DNA of 23,598 bases from RGIG5612 sp964579345 (GCA_964579345.1 CAZOHB010000020.1:1-23598); one strand, 5' to 3'; shown: positions 16,399 to 23,598, counted from the stretch's first letter. Program-made: numbers and translations. Notes: generated by a model from the sequence alone, not told the origin.

Positions 16399-16668
16399 AT
16401 GTTCAGATTATGGGGAAAGCTGTTTCTTAATAACAAAATGCTGCGGGATACGGTTTATGAAAACGAAGATCCTGATGTCAGCCGTACCGGCAAAGTCTTT
16501 GCGGGTCTTGAGGAAATCTGCCATGCATTTGACCTCAGTGTCCCGATCTGGCTTGATTCCAACATTTCCGATTTCAAACGGGTCAGCCGCACCCGCTTCA
16601 CAAAGGATTCGTTCATCGGCGAATCCGGCTTCGACTATCTGGAGATCCAGATCATCGAAGAAGATTGA
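16399..16668 (+). CDS. Small conserved-type hypothetical protein (89 aa), possibly leaderless
   Basis: An 89-residue soluble, acidic protein with no named domain that I recognise. It begins MFRLWGKLF and ends FDYLEIQIIEED. The central part carries LEEICHAFDLSVPIWLDSNISDFKRVSRTRF, an arrangement that resembles a family of short hypothetical proteins in Clostridia (from memory, not verified). It is the only plus-strand gene in a 12-kb minus-strand block and ends 5 nt before the convergent pgi stop. The frame extends further upstream to 16270 inside the antisense of sir2, but the ATG at 16399 fits the promoter and gives a normal protein start. The lack of a ribosome site together with a -10 box 6 nt upstream suggests leaderless translation. 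Confidence 0.7.
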   Translation: MFRLWGKLFLNNKMLRDTVYENEDPDVSRTGKVFAGLEEICHAFDLSVPIWLDSNISDFKRVSRTRFTKDSFIGESGFDYLEIQIIEED

Positions 16669-16673
16669 GCGGT

Positions 16674-17984
16674 TTATTTATATCTCGCAAGCAATTCCTT
16701 GATATTTTTCTTGTATGCTTCCACGCCCGGCTGGTCAAACGGGTTGACTCCTTCAATATAAGCGCTCACGCCGCAGACATATTCAAAGAAGTAGAACAAT
16801 TCGCCCAGAGAGAATTCGCTGCGGTCCGGAATCTCGATATAGACCTGCGGAACGCCGCCTGCAATATGGGCGCTCGCCGTTCCTGCGATCGCGGTCTGGT
16901 TCAGCAGACTGACCGGTTTTCCTTCCAGATATTTCAATCCGTCAAAATCTTCTTCAAACGCCGGGATCTCGATATCCTTCGGTGTCTTGCGGACGTTGAT
17001 CACGGTCTCAAAGATCGTGCGTTCACCGTCCTGGATCATCTGTCCCATGGAGTGCAGATCGCTGGTGAAGTTTAAGGAAGCCGGGAAGATGCCGTAGCCG
17101 TCCTTGCCTTCGCTTTCTCCAAACAGCTGCTTCAGCCACTCGGCAAACATGCGCAGATCCGGATCATAATTGACAAAGATCTCTATCAGTTTGTCCCACT
17201 CATACAGTTCCTGACGGAGCGCCGCATACGCGATCGCTTCGTTATATTCTTCTTCGCCGTTCAGAAGCTCGTCTCTTACGGAAGCCGCTCCTGCCATCAG
17301 CTGATCAATGTCACAGCCTGCTGCCGCGATCGGAAGAAGACCGACAGCGGAAAGGACGGAATAGCGTCCGCCGATATCATCCGGCACAACAAAGGTCTGA
17401 TAGCCTTCTTTGTCAGCGAGGGATTTTAATGCACCCTTCTGGCGGTCCGTCGTTGCGTAGATCCGCTTTGCTGCCTCTTCTTTTCCGTACTTGTCTTCCA
17501 GTGCCTTCTTGAAGATCCGGAAGGAAGCGGAGGTTTCCATCGTCGTTCCGGATTTGGAGATGACGTTCACGGAAAAATCCTTATCTTTCACGAGCTCCAG
17601 GACGTCGTTGATATAGGTCGGGTTCATGTTATTGCCCGCGAAAAAGATCTGCAGTCCTTCTCTGTTTCCGGAAGCGACTTTCAGATTGTGCATGCCGCCT
17701 TTAAGGAAATCGATCGCTGCCGCTGCTCCGAGATAAGAGCCTCCGATGCCGCAGACGACCAGCGCCTGACTGTTTGCGCGGATCTCTTCCGCTGCAGTCT
17801 TGATACGGGCAAATTCTTCTTTGTCATAATTGACCGGCAGATCCACCCATCCGGTGAATTCGCTTCCCGGTCCGCGTTTGCTCAGAAGCGTATCTCTTGC
17901 GAAAAACGCCTCCTCCGCGTACTGTTCCATTTCATATTCCGGAAGATCTTCGATCCCCTGGATGCTTAACTGAATGTGTTTCAT
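16674..17984 (-). CDS. pgi: Glucose-6-phosphate isomerase
   Basis: A 436-residue phosphoglucose isomerase that interconverts glucose 6-phosphate and fructose 6-phosphate in glycolysis and gluconeogenesis. Signatures include GIGGSYLGA (79-87), the phosphate-binding SKSGTT (143-148), GGRYSVLSAVGLLPIA (205-220), the catalytic Glu290 in FGESEGK, His311 in SDLHSMGQ, and the C-terminal NPFDQPGVEAYK with the conserved Lys. The length matches the short bacterial class (about 440-450). The ATG overlaps the upstream sahH stop by 4 nt (ATGA), so the gene is read with the methyl-cycle genes. That placement is not one I know as standard for pgi. Confidence 0.97.
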   Translation of the reverse strand: MKHIQLSIQGIEDLPEYEMEQYAEEAFFARDTLLSKRGPGSEFTGWVDLPVNYDKEEFARIKTAAEEIRANSQALVVCGIGGSYLGAAAAIDFLKGGMHNLKVASGNREGLQIFFAGNNMNPTYINDVLELVKDKDFSVNVISKSGTTMETSASFRIFKKALEDKYGKEEAAKRIYATTDRQKGALKSLADKEGYQTFVVPDDIGGRYSVLSAVGLLPIAAAGCDIDQLMAGAASVRDELLNGEEEYNEAIAYAALRQELYEWDKLIEIFVNYDPDLRMFAEWLKQLFGESEGKDGYGIFPASLNFTSDLHSMGQMIQDGERTIFETVINVRKTPKDIEIPAFEEDFDGLKYLEGKPVSLLNQTAIAGTASAHIAGGVPQVYIEIPDRSEFSLGELFYFFEYVCGVSAYIEGVNPFDQPGVEAYKKNIKELLARYK

Positions 17985-19261
17985 AATCCTGAACTCCCCA
18001 AATACTTTTTCTGTTCCTCTGTTAATACATCAATTTCTTTTCCAAGAAATGCGAGCTTGCGCTCAGCCACTTCCCGGTCAACCTCAACCGGAACCTTGAT
18101 CAGCACATCTTCTGCTGTTCCATGGACGATCTTTCCGTTCCGGATATTTCCGGCCCGGTTCTGCTCAACCAGATATTTTGCAGAAAGTGCCTGGATCGCA
18201 AAACTCATATCCATGATCTCCGCCGGATGGCCGTCTCCTGCTGCCAGGTTCACAAGTCTGCCTTCCGCGAGGATATAGATCCATCTGCCGTTTTCCAGCT
18301 GATAGCCCATGATGTTTTTGCGCATCTCCTGCGTTTTGACCGCGTTCTCTCTTAACGCCTGTACATCTACTTCAACATCGAAGTGTCCGGCGTTGCAGCA
18401 GATCGCGCCGTCTTTCATTTCCATAAAATCTTCCATATCGATCACGCCGCTGCAGCCGGTTACGGTGATAAAGAAATCCCCGACCTTTGCCGCTTCCTTC
18501 ATCGGCATGACTTCAAATCCATCCATGACCGCTTCGATCGCTTTGACCGGATCGACTTCGGTGACGATGACTTTCGCACCGAGACCTTTTGCCCGCATCG
18601 CGCAGCCTTTTCCGCACCATCCATAGCCTGCGACGACCACATACTTTCCGGCAACGATCAGGTTCGTCGTCCGGTTGATGCCGTCGAAGACGGACTGGCC
18701 AGTTCCGTAACGGTTGTCAAAGAAATGCTTGCAGTCAGCATCGTTGACCATGACCATCGGGAACTTCAGCTGCTCCGCCTGCGCCATCGCGCGAAGACGG
18801 ATGATGCCTGTCGTGGTCTCTTCGCAGCCGCCGATCACATATTGCAGTTTGTCCTGCATCTCGGTGTGCAGCATATGGACAAGATCGCCGCCGTCATCGA
18901 TGATGACGTTGCAATTGTTTTCTAAAACCAGACGGATATTTTCAAAGTATTCCTCTTCCGTGCAGTCATACCACGCAAAGACTTCCATGCCTTCCGCCGC
19001 GACTGCCGCTGCGACGTCGTCCTGCGTGGAAAGCGGGTTGCTTCCGGTGATGAACATTTCTGCTCCGCCTGTTTTCAGCACATGGCAAAGATATGCCGTT
19101 TTCGCTTCAAGATGGACAGACAGCGCGATACGAACGCCCGCAAACGGCTTCGTCTCCTGAAATTCCTGCTCCAGCGAATGCAGCAGCGGACAGTTTCTCC
19201 GCACCCATTCGATCTTTTGTTTTCCACTCTCTGCCAGATTAATATCTTTGATTCTGCTCAA
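17981..19261 (-). CDS. ahcY: Adenosylhomocysteinase, short archaeal/thermophile type (possible S-inosylhomocysteine hydrolase)
   Basis: A 426-residue NAD-dependent hydrolase that splits S-adenosylhomocysteine, or its inosyl analogue, into the nucleoside and homocysteine. Visible features are NPLSTQDDVAAA (75-86), the catalytic DDGGD (Asp123), EETTTG (Glu148), Lys178 and Asp182 in KHFFDN, and the NAD-binding VVAGYGWCGKGCAM (209-222). It stops after LTEEQKKYLG and lacks the C-terminal Lys-Tyr tail of eukaryotic enzymes, as expected for the short type. In the base-recognition segment it reads HLEAKTA where the human enzyme has HMTVETA, so Thr57/Glu59 become Glu/Lys. The chosen start is TTG at 19261 with AGGAG eight nt upstream. 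An in-frame TTG at 19282 has no ribosome site. Confidence 0.93.
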   Translation of the reverse strand: MSRIKDINLAESGKQKIEWVRRNCPLLHSLEQEFQETKPFAGVRIALSVHLEAKTAYLCHVLKTGGAEMFITGSNPLSTQDDVAAAVAAEGMEVFAWYDCTEEEYFENIRLVLENNCNVIIDDGGDLVHMLHTEMQDKLQYVIGGCEETTTGIIRLRAMAQAEQLKFPMVMVNDADCKHFFDNRYGTGQSVFDGINRTTNLIVAGKYVVVAGYGWCGKGCAMRAKGLGAKVIVTEVDPVKAIEAVMDGFEVMPMKEAAKVGDFFITVTGCSGVIDMEDFMEMKDGAICCNAGHFDVEVDVQALRENAVKTQEMRKNIMGYQLENGRWIYILAEGRLVNLAAGDGHPAEIMDMSFAIQALSAKYLVEQNRAGNIRNGKIVHGTAEDVLIKVPVEVDREVAERKLAFLGKEIDVLTEEQKKYLGSSGL

Positions 19262-19282
19262 TTTATTTTCTCCTGTTTTCAA

Positions 19283-20608
19283 CTAATGGAACATTCCCAG
19301 ACGGTCCGCGATGTGTTCGCACTCACTGTAGACCCGGTTCAAATCGATTGTTTTCAGTTCGTTCTTTTCCATAACGATCTCGCCATCAATGATCACGGTC
19401 TCTACTTCCCGTCCGGTCGCGGAATATACCAGTCCGCTGATGATATTTGTGGACGGATAGAACTGCGGCTCGTTGATATCTAAAATGATCAGATCCGCAA
19501 GCGCGCCTTCCTTGATAATGCCGAGCTTGCCTTCCATTCCGATCGCTTTCGCACCGTTCACTGTTGCAAATTTCAGAACGTCTTCCGCGCTGATGCACTG
19601 GGCTTTCCTGTTTGCGCCTTTATAGATCAGCGCCGCCATATTCATCTCGGAAAACATGTTCTGCGTATTGTTGCTTCCGCAGCCGTCCGTTCCCAGGCAG
19701 ATATTGACGCCCGCCTCGAGAAACTCTTCCGCCGGCATAAACCCGTTGCCGAGCTTCATATTGCTCTTCGGGTTCAGCGCAACGCTGACATTCTTTTCTT
19801 TCATGAGCTGAATGTCGTCGGAGGTTGCCTGCACACAGTGCGCTGCGATCGTCGGCACTTCAAAGAGGCCCAGATCCGCCACATAACGGATCGGCGTAAC
19901 GCCGTGTTCGTTCTGCATGTTTTCGACTTCGCTTTCGCTTTCGGAAAGATGGATCGTGATACCGACTCCCAGCTCTTTTGCCTTTGCCGTGAGCTTCTGC
20001 AGATAGTCCGCCATGCAGCTGTAAGGCGCATGCGGCCCGAACCAGAATTTGATCCGGTCATTTCCGCGGAAGGTCTCGATCTCATCCATCGTACGTCCAA
20101 ACTTGATCAGCGAATCTTCATCGTTGGCCGCACCCGAAAGTCCGCGGGTGATCACCGCGCGCATCCCGGCATCATTGGCCGCTCCCGAGCAGGAACTTTC
20201 CGGACCGCTCGTCTTTCCCTTCTTCGCCGTCTTGATATTCATGTCGACGAAGCAGGTCGTTCCCGTTTGGATCATCTCCGCACAGTTCAGAAGCGTTCCC
20301 CAATAGCAGTCCTCCTCAGTCATCTGCTCTTCGACTTCCTGTACGGCGGAAAGCCAGTCCCAAAATGCCTGATCGTCCGCATAATTCCGGAAAAGACTCA
20401 TGTACGCATGGGTATGCGCATTGATCAGTCCGGGCATCACAAGTTTGCCCTGCGCGTCGATGACTTTCACGCCCTCCGGCGCAGCAGCGCTTCCCGGTTC
20501 CGCGACTTCACGGATCTCGTTTCCTTCAATATAAATGTCTTTTTGTTTCAATTCAAATGTCTGCCCATCAAAAAGAAGAGCCAGACCGCTCTTAATTAAA
20601 ATATCCAT
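19283..20608 (-). CDS. mtaD: 5-methylthioadenosine/S-adenosylhomocysteine deaminase
   Basis: A 441-residue amidohydrolase that deaminates the adenine ring of methylthioadenosine, S-adenosylhomocysteine or related nucleosides. The metal site is complete: NAHTHAYMSL (His65, His67), IHLSESESE (His220, Glu223), AAHCVQ (His257) and LGTDGCGSNN (Asp308). ADLIILDIN and the beta-sandwich ends at both termini fit the family. sahH begins 21 nt after its stop, so the two enzymes are probably made together, which suggests deamination of SAH before hydrolysis. The start ATG has only a weak ribosome site. No SAH-type riboswitch was recognised in the 166 nt upstream. The exact preferred substrate cannot be told from sequence. 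Confidence 0.92.
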   Translation of the reverse strand: MDILIKSGLALLFDGQTFELKQKDIYIEGNEIREVAEPGSAAAPEGVKVIDAQGKLVMPGLINAHTHAYMSLFRNYADDQAFWDWLSAVQEVEEQMTEEDCYWGTLLNCAEMIQTGTTCFVDMNIKTAKKGKTSGPESSCSGAANDAGMRAVITRGLSGAANDEDSLIKFGRTMDEIETFRGNDRIKFWFGPHAPYSCMADYLQKLTAKAKELGVGITIHLSESESEVENMQNEHGVTPIRYVADLGLFEVPTIAAHCVQATSDDIQLMKEKNVSVALNPKSNMKLGNGFMPAEEFLEAGVNICLGTDGCGSNNTQNMFSEMNMAALIYKGANRKAQCISAEDVLKFATVNGAKAIGMEGKLGIIKEGALADLIILDINEPQFYPSTNIISGLVYSATGREVETVIIDGEIVMEKNELKTIDLNRVYSECEHIADRLGMFH

Positions 20609-20703
20609 GCGATTATTTTATCTTATGTTCCCTATTTTTTCTACCTGTAAATCGTGAAATCTTTGGGGATTCTGAGGCAGCTCCGTGTTTCCCGGACAAA
20701 CGA

Positions 20704-20731
20704 AAGTGCCGGCGCTTTCGCACCGGCACTT
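20704..20731 (-). terminator. Terminator-like hairpin after the secreted protein gene
   Basis: AAGTGCCGG (20704-20712) pairs with CCGGCACTT (20723-20731) around a 10-nt loop. Read on the minus strand the 3' side runs into TTTCGTTTG, a modest T-rich tail. It lies 44 nt past the stop of the gene ending at 20775 and before the mtaD start, so it separates the two transcripts. Confidence 0.65.
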
Positions 20732-20774
20732 CTCAGGCAGAATTCGTTTTCTGCTAATTTCTCAGCTGTTCATT

Positions 20775-21992
20775 CTATTTCCACTTCACGGTAAAGTATC
20801 CGCTGCCGCTGTTGTAGCTCTGGACTTTGATCCAGTAGGTTCCTGCAACGAGCTTGTTATTTTTACCAAATGTATAGAGCGAATATTCGCCTTTTGAGGA
20901 GCCGTGAGTAAGCGTTCTGCTTCCCATCGAGCCTTTTTTGTCATATACCGTAACTTTGAATCCGCCATAGTTTCCGCCGCCGACAGATTTGTTGCCGTTC
21001 ACAACCAGCGTCACCTTCTGCAGTTTCGGGTTTACGATCTTGTACCAGTGCGTCTGCTTCTTGTTGGTTACGATCACGCCCTTGCGAACTTTTTTCTTCG
21101 TTAATTTTGCAGCGTTTGCTTTCTTGGTTCCGAATTTGCCTTCTTTGATCTTGGTAAATTTGTAAACGACGCCGTCCATCGAAGCATAGCCTTTGACTTT
21201 AATGGTGTACGTTCCCTTCTTAACACCGATATATCTCTCAGCATCTGTAGAAGAAAGGTATTCATAACCCTTAAATCCTGAGGTCTTAAAGTACACGCTG
21301 CTCGTTCCGCCATATTCACCCATGTTCAGTGTGAGATATCCCTTTGCAGGAACGGTGATCTTAAAAGTCGTTTCCGTCTTGTTGTCTCCTGCGTTGCCGA
21401 AGATATAGGTCTGTTTCTTACTGGTTGCCTTTAACGTTTTGGATGATGCCGGTGCATAATACAACTTGAATGCAATCGCATTTCCGGTAGCAGGAGCGGA
21501 ATTAGACAGGCTCAGCGTATGCCATCCTGCTGCAGCCGCATAAAATGTTTTATATCCATATACCGTTCCATCTGAGCCGGCGGCTGTATACTGCCGTCCA
21601 TACTCCATATCACTGCTGGAGTAGTATGCATCGCTGAGATCATCATCGCTGCAGTAGTATACGATCTCCAGTGTTCCCTTGGCCGGCATATACACAGAAT
21701 AGTTATAGCTGGTATATTTGGTATCCTGATTTGTGACATAGATATCAGGAGCAGCGCTGCTGTTGATATCAACTACACTGTCAAGCCTGGAGCCGCTCGG
21801 AGCAGTATATGTTCCATCTAAGCTCTTAAGATTAAAAGCTCCTGTTTGTGCTGCTTGACTGTTGATCGCTGTCACCAGCTCTTCGTGTGATTCCTCCTGT
21901 GCAAATGCTGTTGCCGCAGTGCCTAAGCATAATGCGATCACGAGCATCAATGACAGCATGATCAAAAGTATTGACCGGTTTCTCTTTTTCAT
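20775..21992 (-). CDS. Secreted beta-sandwich protein with pre-peptidase-like domains
   Basis: A 405-residue exported protein. A signal peptide spans 1-31 (KKRNRS, hydrophobic core, AFA cut site). The rest contains three units that resemble bacterial pre-peptidase C-terminal (PPC) folds: about 85-190 (YNYSVYMPAKGTLEIVYY, GWHTLSLSNS), 200-290 (TTFKITVPAKGYLTLNMG, KGTYTIKVKGY) and 305-405 (THWYKIVNPKLQKVTLVVNG, KLVAGTYWIKVQSY, ending GYFTVKWK). No protease or glycosidase domain is attached, so it is made of binding-type domains alone. GGAGG lies 7 nt before the ATG, and a promoter is predicted at 22067-22094. The gene appears monocistronic. Function is unknown; a surface or matrix role is likely from composition. 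Confidence 0.82.
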   Translation of the reverse strand: MKKRNRSILLIMLSLMLVIALCLGTAATAFAQEESHEELVTAINSQAAQTGAFNLKSLDGTYTAPSGSRLDSVVDINSSAAPDIYVTNQDTKYTSYNYSVYMPAKGTLEIVYYCSDDDLSDAYYSSSDMEYGRQYTAAGSDGTVYGYKTFYAAAAGWHTLSLSNSAPATGNAIAFKLYYAPASSKTLKATSKKQTYIFGNAGDNKTETTFKITVPAKGYLTLNMGEYGGTSSVYFKTSGFKGYEYLSSTDAERYIGVKKGTYTIKVKGYASMDGVVYKFTKIKEGKFGTKKANAAKLTKKKVRKGVIVTNKKQTHWYKIVNPKLQKVTLVVNGNKSVGGGNYGGFKVTVYDKKGSMGSRTLTHGSSKGEYSLYTFGKNNKLVAGTYWIKVQSYNSGSGYFTVKWK

Positions 21993-22066
21993 TTCTTAAC
22001 CTCCATAAAACATATAAAAAGTGTATCGAAAAAATATGTTCTTAGACGAGTTTAATTATATATATC

Positions 22067-22094
22067 ATTATATGTATTTTTGTTTTTTCGTAAA
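22067..22094 (-). promoter_or_regulatory. Predicted promoter of the secreted beta-sandwich gene
   Basis: On the minus strand TTTACG (22094-22089), a 16-nt spacer and TATAAT (22072-22067) match sigma-A boxes. The leader would be about 67 nt long. The surrounding 21993-22140 is AT-rich and holds no gene. Confidence 0.45.
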
Positions 22095-22190
22095 CAGTAA
22101 TAGCGGAATAATTTAAATTTGGAATAATTGTGGCGATTCTGCTCCGGGCGGAGCTTTGCGCCGCGTCAGCATGTCTTGTTTTAGATTTTG

Positions 22191-22219
22191 TTGACAAATT
22201 GAGTCAGATATGTAATAAT
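22191..22219 (+). promoter_or_regulatory. Sigma-A promoter upstream of the DUF2325 gene
   Basis: A perfect TTGACA (22191-22196) is followed by a 17-nt spacer and AATAAT (22214-22219), with a TGT extension of the -10 box. Transcription should start near 22226, immediately before the first palindromic operator. Together with the divergent promoter at 22067-22094 it accounts for most of the gene-free stretch 21993-22415. A small GCTCC/GGAGC hairpin at 22141-22154 lies between them. Confidence 0.7.
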
Positions 22220-22227
22220 TTCTTCAA

Positions 22228-22315
22228 GGTTAGCTTTAGCTAACTGCTAGTTTCTCAACGAAATACAAGTTTATCTATCTTATTTTTTTAGTTTAATGGT
22301 TAGCTTTAGCTAACT
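22228..22315 (+). promoter_or_regulatory. Two identical 18-bp palindromic operators (DtxR/MntR-like)
   Basis: GGTTAGCTTTAGCTAACT occurs twice, at 22228-22245 and 22298-22315, 70 nt apart. Each contains GTTAGCT-TT-AGCTAAC, a perfect 7-bp inverted repeat with a 2-nt centre. The first site covers the predicted transcription start, which suits a repressor. The TTAG/CTAA half-sites recall operators of metal-dependent DtxR/IdeR/MntR regulators, but the regulator itself is not in the window. As RNA each site could also form a short hairpin. Confidence 0.6.
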
Positions 22316-22415
22316 TATAACGAGGCCGAATGCTTTTCCGAAAGGCCAGATGGTTTCGCAGCACATTGCTTTTTCTGCAAACTGCAGAATATTTGTACAG
22401 AACAGGAGGTTTCCG

Positions 22416-22703
22416 ATGAGTATCGTGATCGTTGGTGGAAATGAACGTATGGAGAGACAGTATTCCGATCTTTGCAAGGCGTATTCCTGCAAGGCAAAAG
22501 TATTTACAAAAAACTCCGGCAATATGAAATGCATCGGCCGGCCGGATCTGATCGTCGTATTTACAAGCACCGTGTCACATAAAATGCTCCGTTCCATGGA
22601 GCAGGAAACCAAGGGGCAGGATGTCCGCGTCGTTCACAGCCGGACCGCTTCCATGTCTGCCCTCAGATCCATCCTGGATACCCATGTTGGAGCAATCGCA
22701 TAA
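22416..22703 (+). CDS. DUF2325 domain protein
   Basis: A 95-residue protein with the DUF2325 pattern: N-terminal SIVIVGGNERMERQY, a central GRPDLIVVFTSTVSH strand with the conserved Ser-His, and VRVVHSRTASMSAL near the C-terminus. It has three cysteines (Cys20 and Cys25 near DLCKAYSC, then Cys39) and no membrane segment. Its biochemical role is not known; the fold looks like a small alpha/beta nucleotide-binding-like domain. The start is ATG 22416, with AGGAGG six nt upstream. An in-frame ATG at 22350 has no such site. Its promoter carries two palindromic operators, so expression is probably regulated, perhaps by metal. It is followed by a hairpin terminator shared with the convergent gene. 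Confidence 0.85.
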   Translation: MSIVIVGGNERMERQYSDLCKAYSCKAKVFTKNSGNMKCIGRPDLIVVFTSTVSHKMLRSMEQETKGQDVRVVHSRTASMSALRSILDTHVGAIA

Positions 22704-22745
22704 GAGATTTTGATATTTCCTCTCCCTTGTTTTATTCAAACCCAA

Positions 22746-22782
22746 ACAGGACTGACACAATGATGTATTGCGCCAGTCCTGT
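22746..22782. terminator. Bidirectional terminator hairpin between convergent genes
   Basis: ACAGGACTG (22746-22754) pairs with CAGTCCTGT (22774-22782), and the stem continues with CAAT/ATTG around a short loop. It lies 42 nt past the DUF2325 stop and 56 nt past the stop of the minus-strand surface gene, so it can serve both. T-rich tails are weak on both sides. Confidence 0.65.
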
Positions 22783-22838
22783 TGCTATTTCATCACGGTT
22801 TTCCCGTGGAGATCACTTCCCCAAGGCACTTCGTCCGC

Positions 22839-23598
22839 TCACGGTTTTGCAGGTGGATCTCCTGCCGGAGGCGTTCCGCCAGGGCCGCCCTGTCCGCCTG
22901 TGCCCTCCGGAGGTGTTCCCATACCACCCGGTGCTTCTCCCATACCGCCGCCGGAACTTGTGATTTCCACTTCGATCGCTTCTCCGGAGGAAGCGCTGCC
23001 TGCCGTATAGGCTTTGCCGTTTAAGTACAGGGTATATCCGTTCAGATCAATGCTGTCCGCGTCGCAGGTAAGGCTTGTAATATAAGAGTCCCCGGTCAGC
23101 TTCCATGTTGATCCGCCGCTCAGCTCCACATAAACGTCTCCCGCTTCTCCATCGGAGTTGATCGCGCCATCAAAGGTACTGCCTTCCGTCAGATACAGAT
23201 TCAGGGAAGATACCTCGTCAACGACCATGTCTCCATCGATGGTCTGGCTGCTTGCATTCAGCGTTACATGTCCGCCGTTGGATCCTTCATTTCCCCAGCC
23301 GGCCGCTTCTGCACGAAGGAAAATTCCGTCGCCTTCATTTACGATCTGCGCATTGCTCAGATTGATATCGCAAAGCGTGTTGTTTACAAAAAAGATATCG
23401 CCGTTCAGATTGGTCAGCGTTCCGCCGTTCATCGTAAAGGAAGCATTTCCTTCATCCGCGTCTCCTGACATGGACTGGTAGATCATGACCGCCTGATAGT
23501 AATCGGATTTGTCACTGTTCTTCGTATTATTGTTTGCGATCAGTGTAACGTCATTCAGTGTTACGGAGTTCTGGCCTTCAACAACAACGCCCTGGGAT
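22839..23598 (-). CDS. Secreted repeat-rich surface protein with Gly/Pro-rich tail, 5' end outside window
   Basis: The frame is open on the minus strand to the window edge, so only the C-terminal part (about 252 residues) is visible. An internal ATG at 23486 is not the start: coding continues upstream with the same repeat character (NSVTLNDVTLIANNN). The visible part consists of short Asn/Gly/Thr-rich strands (MNGGTLTNLNGDIFFVNNT, CDINLSNAQIVNEGDG, SQTIDGDMVVDEVSSLNLYL), typical of right-handed beta-helix or adhesin-like surface proteins and resembling the clostridial 'carbohydrate-binding domain-containing' group. After GYTLYLNGKAYT it ends in a Gly/Pro/Glu-rich tail (GGMGEAPGGMGTPPEGTGG and on) of about 38 residues with no LPxTG motif. 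Attachment to the cell is unclear, and binding to glycans is only a possibility. Confidence 0.8.
   Translation of the reverse strand, partial: SQGVVVEGQNSVTLNDVTLIANNNTKNSDKSDYYQAVMIYQSMSGDADEGNASFTMNGGTLTNLNGDIFFVNNTLCDINLSNAQIVNEGDGIFLRAEAAGWGNEGSNGGHVTLNASSQTIDGDMVVDEVSSLNLYLTEGSTFDGAINSDGEAGDVYVELSGGSTWKLTGDSYITSLTCDADSIDLNGYTLYLNGKAYTAGSASSGEAIEVEITSSGGGMGEAPGGMGTPPEGTGGQGGPGGTPPAGDPPAKP

Noticed and set aside
19262..19282. Longer adenosylhomocysteinase starting at TTG 19282
   Set aside because: The extra seven codons contain the AGGAG ribosome site for the TTG at 19261, so the shorter form is preferred.
20609..20703. SAH riboswitch or other known leader upstream of mtaD
   Set aside because: The region before the mtaD start shows no conserved riboswitch core that I recognise, and the hairpin present is better explained as the terminator of the preceding gene.
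22350..22415. N-terminal extension of the DUF2325 protein from ATG 22350
   Set aside because: No ribosome site there, while AGGAGG sits at correct spacing before ATG 22416, where the family similarity begins.

Overview
The window reads as a chromosome segment of an anaerobic Gram-positive bacterium of the class Clostridia (gut or rumen type, moderate GC). The basis is the protein families present (CvpA/DUF5711 envelope genes, a DUF2325 protein, FN3 and pre-peptidase-like surface proteins with Gram-positive signal peptides), strong AGGAGG ribosome sites, and anaerobic metal enzymology. This is inference from gene content; no rRNA or tRNA is present.

Region A, 1-10465, plus strand: a tightly packed operon that enters from upstream of the window. 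It encodes a nitrogenase-component-1 D-like subunit (5' end missing), a K-like subunit, a NifH-like iron protein, a second D-like subunit and a second K-like subunit. hypF starts 2 nt after the last of these, followed by hypC, hypD and hypE. The Hyp proteins belong to the set that builds the Fe(CN)2CO unit of [NiFe] hydrogenases. No hydrogenase, hypA, hypB, nifB or other nif assembly gene is visible. The co-directional, overlapping arrangement suggests that two nitrogenase-like pairs, one shared reductase and a cyanide/CO ligand pathway act together. This is the best candidate for an undescribed system in the window. A 209-nt long-stem inverted-repeat element sits between hypD and hypE.

Region B, 10466-10902: a gene-free convergent junction with four degenerate hairpin repeats, a terminator for the hyp operon, a duplicated pair of 28-nt ACACAG/CTGTGT hairpins, and a terminator for the opposite strand.

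Region C, 10903-16361, minus strand: sir2, a coiled-coil membrane protein, a DUF5711 membrane-anchored propeller-like protein, cvpA, a secreted FN3 protein and ybaK. The middle genes overlap by 1 nt (TAATG), so this looks like one envelope-related operon.

Region D, 16363-20608: a small conserved-looking plus-strand gene that may be leaderless, then a minus-strand operon reading SAH/MTA deaminase (mtaD), short-type S-adenosylhomocysteinase and glucose-6-phosphate isomerase. The deaminase/hydrolase pairing suggests S-adenosylhomocysteine recycling through S-inosylhomocysteine.

Region E, 20609-23598: a secreted beta-sandwich protein (minus); a regulatory region with divergent promoters and two identical 18-bp copies of a palindromic operator; a small DUF2325 protein (plus); a bidirectional hairpin; and the C-terminal part of a secreted repeat-rich, Gly/Pro-tailed surface protein (minus) that runs off the window.
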